A DNA stretch of 64,000 bases, taken from assembly GCF_027744825.2 (NCBI RefSeq), contig NC_071334.1, positions 56,670,937-56,734,936 on the forward strand. Reading direction: 5' to 3'. The position numbers and the translations under genes are program-made. The notes below the pieces were generated by a model that was not told the origin of the DNA, searched no databases, and was given only the letters and a program-made list of their open reading frames with translations. The stretch comes from Synchiropus splendidus (taxonomy: Eukaryota; Chordata; Actinopteri; Syngnathiformes; Callionymidae). Positions 59,870 through 64,000 of the stretch are shown here, in pieces (positions within the stretch are counted from its first letter, which is position 1; every line of letters starts with the position of its first letter).

Positions 59870-59948
59870 ATGTCAGAAGTCTGAACCTGATCCTGAATTT
59901 GTCCCTGGTATCTTCTCTGGCCGACTTATCAAGAATGCATATAAGGAG
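59870..59948 (+). other. Candidate host-gene exon, product unknown
   Basis: A 79-nt segment preceded by a pyrimidine-rich acceptor ('tttttatcttcag') and followed by a consensus donor (AAGGAG|GTGAGT). In the frame that skips one base it is fully open, 26 codons from CQKSEPDPEFVPG to IFSGRLIKNAYKE; another frame has a stop. So the splice phase is 2 at entry and 0 at exit. The peptide looks protein-like, but I do not recognise the family, and no flanking exon of the same gene is certain; 58624-58673 would give a compatible phase but is weak. Confidence 0.4.
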
Positions 59949-62212
59949 GTGAGTAGTTTTATTCTACACTCTGCGTGAAGAACCACTGTCTTTGCTCAGT
60001 AAAGAAAGAATTCAACCCCTTAGTTCAAGGCTCCACATGTGTTGTAGTCAACACAAATGTACTTATTTAAATAAGTCAACGCTGTTTTTTTTTTTTTTGT
60101 TTGTTTTTTTATACTCAACACACTCTCGCGCTCTCACTTTTCGTCCAGTGCATCACGCAGCGGAACGTGGCATCAGTTCACTGATACACGCAAGATTTAC
60201 AAAGACCAAAACAAGTGAAGTGACACAGTATAGAGTGGTTTTGTGATTTATACTGTATCGCTAAATAAAAGCAAAAACCGCTCTGCTACAAATGTGATAT
60301 CAGCGTCTCATGTTTACTCTCCACTCAATTAATTTAAGAGACGCCACAGTCATCAGTGATGAATAATGCGCAAAATCCATTATACCCTTTTAGTTAAGGT
60401 CATGAGAATGTGAAACGTGGAATTAGTTTTAAATCATGTTGAACATGGATGTTATGATGATCCAAGTCTGAGGAGCACGACTCTCGACAGTCTTCAAACA
60501 TTGCTTTATTTTGAATTTTTGAGAGTGTTTCCCATTTTTGGCGGATTTCCTGCTGCTCTGCAGCAGGGTGTGAGTCCTTTCATGCTGGTGCAGGAAATGT
60601 CCCTTTGGAAAGTCTGGAGAGAATTTGAGGTTTTGATCCAAATAGTGGTCTTATTGGACACAGCATTTAGAGCCATGTGTAACAGTGTTGTAATATGATT
60701 TTTATTTTAAATGTCCCTGTTATTTGTGTAAATGGATCAAGTGTTTAAGACTTTTGATTCTAGAGTAACATCTCCCTCATGTGGTGGCAGCTACAAAAGC
60801 GTGTTGGGATCCTCAGCTCTTCCATTCCATCCACCGATGATCTCGACTCAGGTGTGCAGTATGGAAGTCCGTAGTTCGTATAATTTTCTGGTTGTTTACT
60901 CTTATCTTATGGTGTGTGCGTGCTATGTGTATTGCCAATACAGTCTATCGTGGGCTCTTTTTTTGTCTTGTCTTATAAATTTCATATTCATTCACTTGAA
61001 GATGCAAGCACATTTATATCAAACGCCCTGTCACGGTTTCTTGCCAGTTGATAACGCCCCTTGAATCCAAGTGTATTCTGCTCTTTGTTGTACTAAGTAA
61101 AAGGGGGTCACAAACACACCTCACGTCTATGCTTTTGGCTTTGGGTATATGTTTCCTGGCTTGATCCCATGCATCCCATTGAATTGTTGCGTAGGTAAAC
61201 ATAGAGACAGCGTTCTAAATTAAGAAAAACATTAGGCCTTTCCACCTAAATGCATCCGTCAACCTGTTAAGACAGTATTCTTTTTGTTTTATTATTATTG
61301 CTATTATTATTACTGTTGCAAATAATGGGTGAGTGGTTATGCCGGAGACAGAGAGGTTGTCAGGCTAGCGTAGACAGGTCATTTCCCTTCCATGTAGGGG
61401 GCCTAAGTTGCGGAGTCAGCAGTCCTGGATTCAGATGATGATGACAGCTACGGATGCACCCGCTTGGTTGCTCTACAAGGCTATTCCTCCTCATCAACCT
61501 CTCAGAGGGAGAGTTCAGTTGAGTCAGCACAGCAGAGATAAAAATGTCGCCGTGTGGGCCCCTCTCTCTGTGCTTTGCTCGTCCATTATTCTGGCAGAAG
61601 GAAGAAGCCCAAACAAATAGACGAAAGAAAGAAAAAAAAAAGGATGGATTATTTACTTTTTGTGGGTTTTGATTCTCATCATTGTGCACGCTTCACTGCT
61701 TTCTTCAACTAATGTGAGTGTCCACATTGAGCGATATAGTGATATTGTGCACTTTAAAATCATATAAAACACTGATGATGTGTTTTTATATCAACAATCA
61801 TTTACATTATTTCAAAATCTCTTTAGCTTACATGAAACAAAATAGACATACTGATCTTAAGATGAATTAGTTATTAATAATAATAATAATTTATGACTGT
61901 TGTAATAGATTATAAATATTTAAAACCGTGATGGGAATTTAGCAATTTGCATATTTCATGTTGAGGAAATGAAGTAAAGCCTTTTAATTGTCTTTGGACT
62001 GAACATATGTCTTAAATATATGTAACTGAACAATGTGTTATGTTCAAAGCATATGTCTAGTATGGATGGACGCTGGGCACTAAACAACTAGAAACTTTTA
62101 CATTTTATTATTATTTATTTCTCAAACTGATTGATGGAATGAATCCATCCATTGTGAGATGATATTTTGTCCACTTGAGGCCACCGTAAGGCTACCTGCC
62201 TGTGTTGTGTGG
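59949..62212. other. Non-coding or intronic stretch
   Basis: No clear exon. A dispersed repeat fragment at 60605-60674 is listed separately. The frame at 61408-61620 lies in balanced sequence but has no recognised product. Confidence 0.45.
60605..60674. repeat. Dispersed repeat fragment, copy 1
   Basis: 'ctggagagaatttgaggttt' through 'gtggtcttattggacacagc' is matched in direct orientation by 63767-63836 with scattered differences. Frames through it are not genes. Confidence 0.65.
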
Positions 62213-62738
62213 GTGAGGGGTTCTTGACCTTATCGATCTCGAGGCCCACCTTTTCCAGAACAAATGGCTCCACGGCCCATACAAGGAATAGAACTGATTC
62301 ATTACTGTGATTACTGATCTCATTTGTGTTCAATAACCATTCATGTAAACAAACCAAAACCTTGTGAAATGACATGAAGAAGTCCAACCAGCAGGAGAAG
62401 CAGGTGCAAGTCATGTTCATCAAATGTAATAAAGAAAAAAAACTTTGATGCAAACTTTTCAGAAAATTGGAAAAACAGTACGTCATGAATAAAATTCTGA
62501 ATAAAATAAATATAAAACGTCATTGTAACTATGAACTTCTTCATAGTTGGTAACTATCACAAATTTTCAGCTGTCAGTTCAATGACACACCAATGTCACC
62601 ATATGTGGCAAGCGTATTAAAACTGAGCATCTTGCTGCCCTCACAGCCCAGAGGTGTAAAACCAAACACTTCTAAGGGGCGTTCAAAGGGGCACTCTAGG
62701 GGGGCGCTTGTGGCCCTGTGGTTAAGAATCACTGGTTT
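62213..62738. mobile_element. hAT-like non-autonomous element
   Basis: The left end 'gaggggttcttgacctt...gaggccca' and the right end, read on the minus strand, 'cagtgattcttaaccacagg...gccacaagcgcccc', resemble inverted ends of the vertebrate hAT type (CAGGGGTTCTCAACC...). The body is about 525 bp and AT-rich without a transposase frame. No target duplication was readable. Confidence 0.4.
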
Positions 62739-63766
62739 AGGCTACAATTAATATATTTCTTTCACTGACTACACTGTTTCAATTATTTTTTTTACATTTT
62801 TTTTCTCAATTTCTTCACTTGACCAGCATCTACCGTTTCAGAGACTAGAAACGATACCGTTTTTTCCTGTGCACGCATATTCAGTATGTCACCCCTCCAT
62901 CCATTTGCTCTGTGTATACGCACATTTTGACCAAAAATGAAATAAATCTATAATTGACTTTTGAACGTTGGCAAGCTCCATTACTTTAAAGAGCCGGCGT
63001 TTCTACTGGTTGCGGCTCTATAGTGGCGTCACTCGGCGGATGCCGATGTAAATGTCATGGGCCTGCCAGGAGTCTCTCTGCCTGCGCATTGATTCGAGAC
63101 CGTGCTGAGAGCGACCGAGATGAGGATCCATCTGCGCATGGTGGGGGGGAGAGAGAAATGAAAAGAAAATAAATGTCAATTTTTTTTAGTGGATTTAATA
63201 AGAGAACAAATTAGTGTGCTATTCTTCAGGAAAGGGAACATTCTATCATCTCGGATGTAATATTGGACAGTGTTTAAAATAAAATTGATGCGGTCCACCA
63301 GGGGGCGCAGCGCCCCCTCTGGAGTATTGTGCTGGAAACGCTGGAGCACACGCTCTGATAAATGGTTAACATAGACATATTATAAATCATTACTTGGTGA
63401 ACCGCAATGCTGTCCTCAAGAATAACTGGCTTGATTTATTCACACATTAAGATGATGTATTTTTTTCATTATTTGTTTTATTTATTTTTAAAATCCATGA
63501 CACATGCAGTCTGGTCGCATACTCAGCTAGGCATTTATTCAGTGCAACTAAATGGATTCATCTCCAATAAATCAGCTAGCCACCACCTTAATGGAATCTT
63601 TAAGGAAAACACACACATGTCCTCACGTTTGTGTCACTGTTTTGGTGAGGACCATTCATTGTCACAACGCTTTCCCCAGTATTTTGACCTTAACTTAACC
63701 ATCCAAAACAACCTTAACTCTGACTGACAAGAAGGTCTGGCAACATATGCTCACACATTTGCAGCA
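62739..63766. other. Non-coding or intronic stretch
   Basis: No gene. A CTCF-type motif at 63295 is listed separately. Confidence 0.45.
63295..63311 (+). promoter_or_regulatory. Strong CTCF-type motif
   Basis: CCACCAGGGGGCGCAGC is a full match to the vertebrate CTCF core CCASYAGRKGGCRS. It runs straight into GCGCCCCCTCTGG (63310-63322), the complement of a near-core, so the whole is a partial palindrome. Occupancy is not shown by sequence. Confidence 0.55.
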
Positions 63767-63836
63767 TGGAAGGTTTGGAGAGAATTACAAGCTTTGATCC
63801 ATATTGTGGTCTTTTTGGACGTAGCATTTAGGACCT
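63767..63836. repeat. Dispersed repeat fragment, copy 2
   Basis: Direct relative of 60605-60674. Confidence 0.65.
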
Positions 63837-64000
63837 CGCACAGAACTTTTGATATTTAGTTGCAAATTATATGTCATTATCAAACCGATGTCAGCCATTC
63901 AGCCATGAAACAACTCCAGTTTCTCTCACAGTGGGAAAATGTCATACCACATAATACAAGCTTTACAGGAGGAACTCTTATTCTGTCCACTGTATGCATA
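63837..64000. other. Window end, nothing recognised
   Basis: Unique-looking sequence up to the window edge. Confidence 0.4.

Noticed and set aside
60417..60698. 93-codon plus-strand frame
   Set aside because: Overlaps a dispersed repeat also present at 63767-63836, where the frame is not kept.

Overview
The window reads as intergenic or intronic DNA from a teleost fish. It is AT-rich, has no bacterial-style gene packing, contains microsatellites, and is full of repeat types known from fish: a GC-rich RTE-clade LINE, a tRNA-derived SINE of V-SINE type, Tc1/mariner/pogo-like and hAT-like non-autonomous DNA transposons, and solo-LTR-like insertions. I found no complete host gene. The only long intact reading frame is the 1070-residue endonuclease/reverse transcriptase of the LINE. 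One short exon-like segment (59870-59948, +) and one inside a mobile element (20949-21081, -) could be pieces of spliced genes; neither is identified.

Layout. 1-5 kb: a duplicated ~0.56-kb block (1673-2230 and 4092-4808), the second copy split by a SINE with a 10-bp target-site duplication (TSD), and a solo-LTR-like element (2559-3133). 5.6 kb: a 73-bp hairpin MITE with TA target sites. 8-13 kb: a dispersed repeat pair and a foldback cluster rich in TTATCTCGAGATAA. 13.05-15.88 kb: a tandem array of a 963-bp unit (almost three copies) ending in a perfect 17-bp palindrome that looks like a template-switch scar; a diverged relative lies at 18.63-18.88 kb. 19.65-21.75 kb: a degenerate element with ~145-bp inverted ends, holding a 5S-rRNA-like fragment and the exon-like piece. 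21.93-22.61 kb: a pogo/mariner-like non-autonomous element. 26.28-29.68 kb: a full-length RTE LINE with perfect 12-bp TSDs. 29.7-45 kb: mostly apparently unique DNA, with a tiny 5'-truncated RTE insertion (39.53-39.60 kb), hAT-like fragments and a common fish repeat (44.2-45.0 kb).

46.07-58.02 kb is a 12-kb direct triplication of one ancestral unit. The three copies have been edited differently: unit A lost ~0.63 kb, unit B gained a 738-bp solo LTR flanked by CAATA, and unit C lost ~0.57 kb with a short filler. Each unit carries an inner TIR element and a decayed Tc1-like transposase tail. 58-64 kb: apparently unique DNA, the candidate host exon, a hAT-like element and a strong CTCF-type motif at 63295.

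No new multi-gene system is visible. What the window offers is a layered record of transposition, segmental duplication and template switching, in which paralogous copies supply empty sites that confirm several insertions. Family names for repeats rest on recognition of ends, motifs and TSDs, not on a database search.
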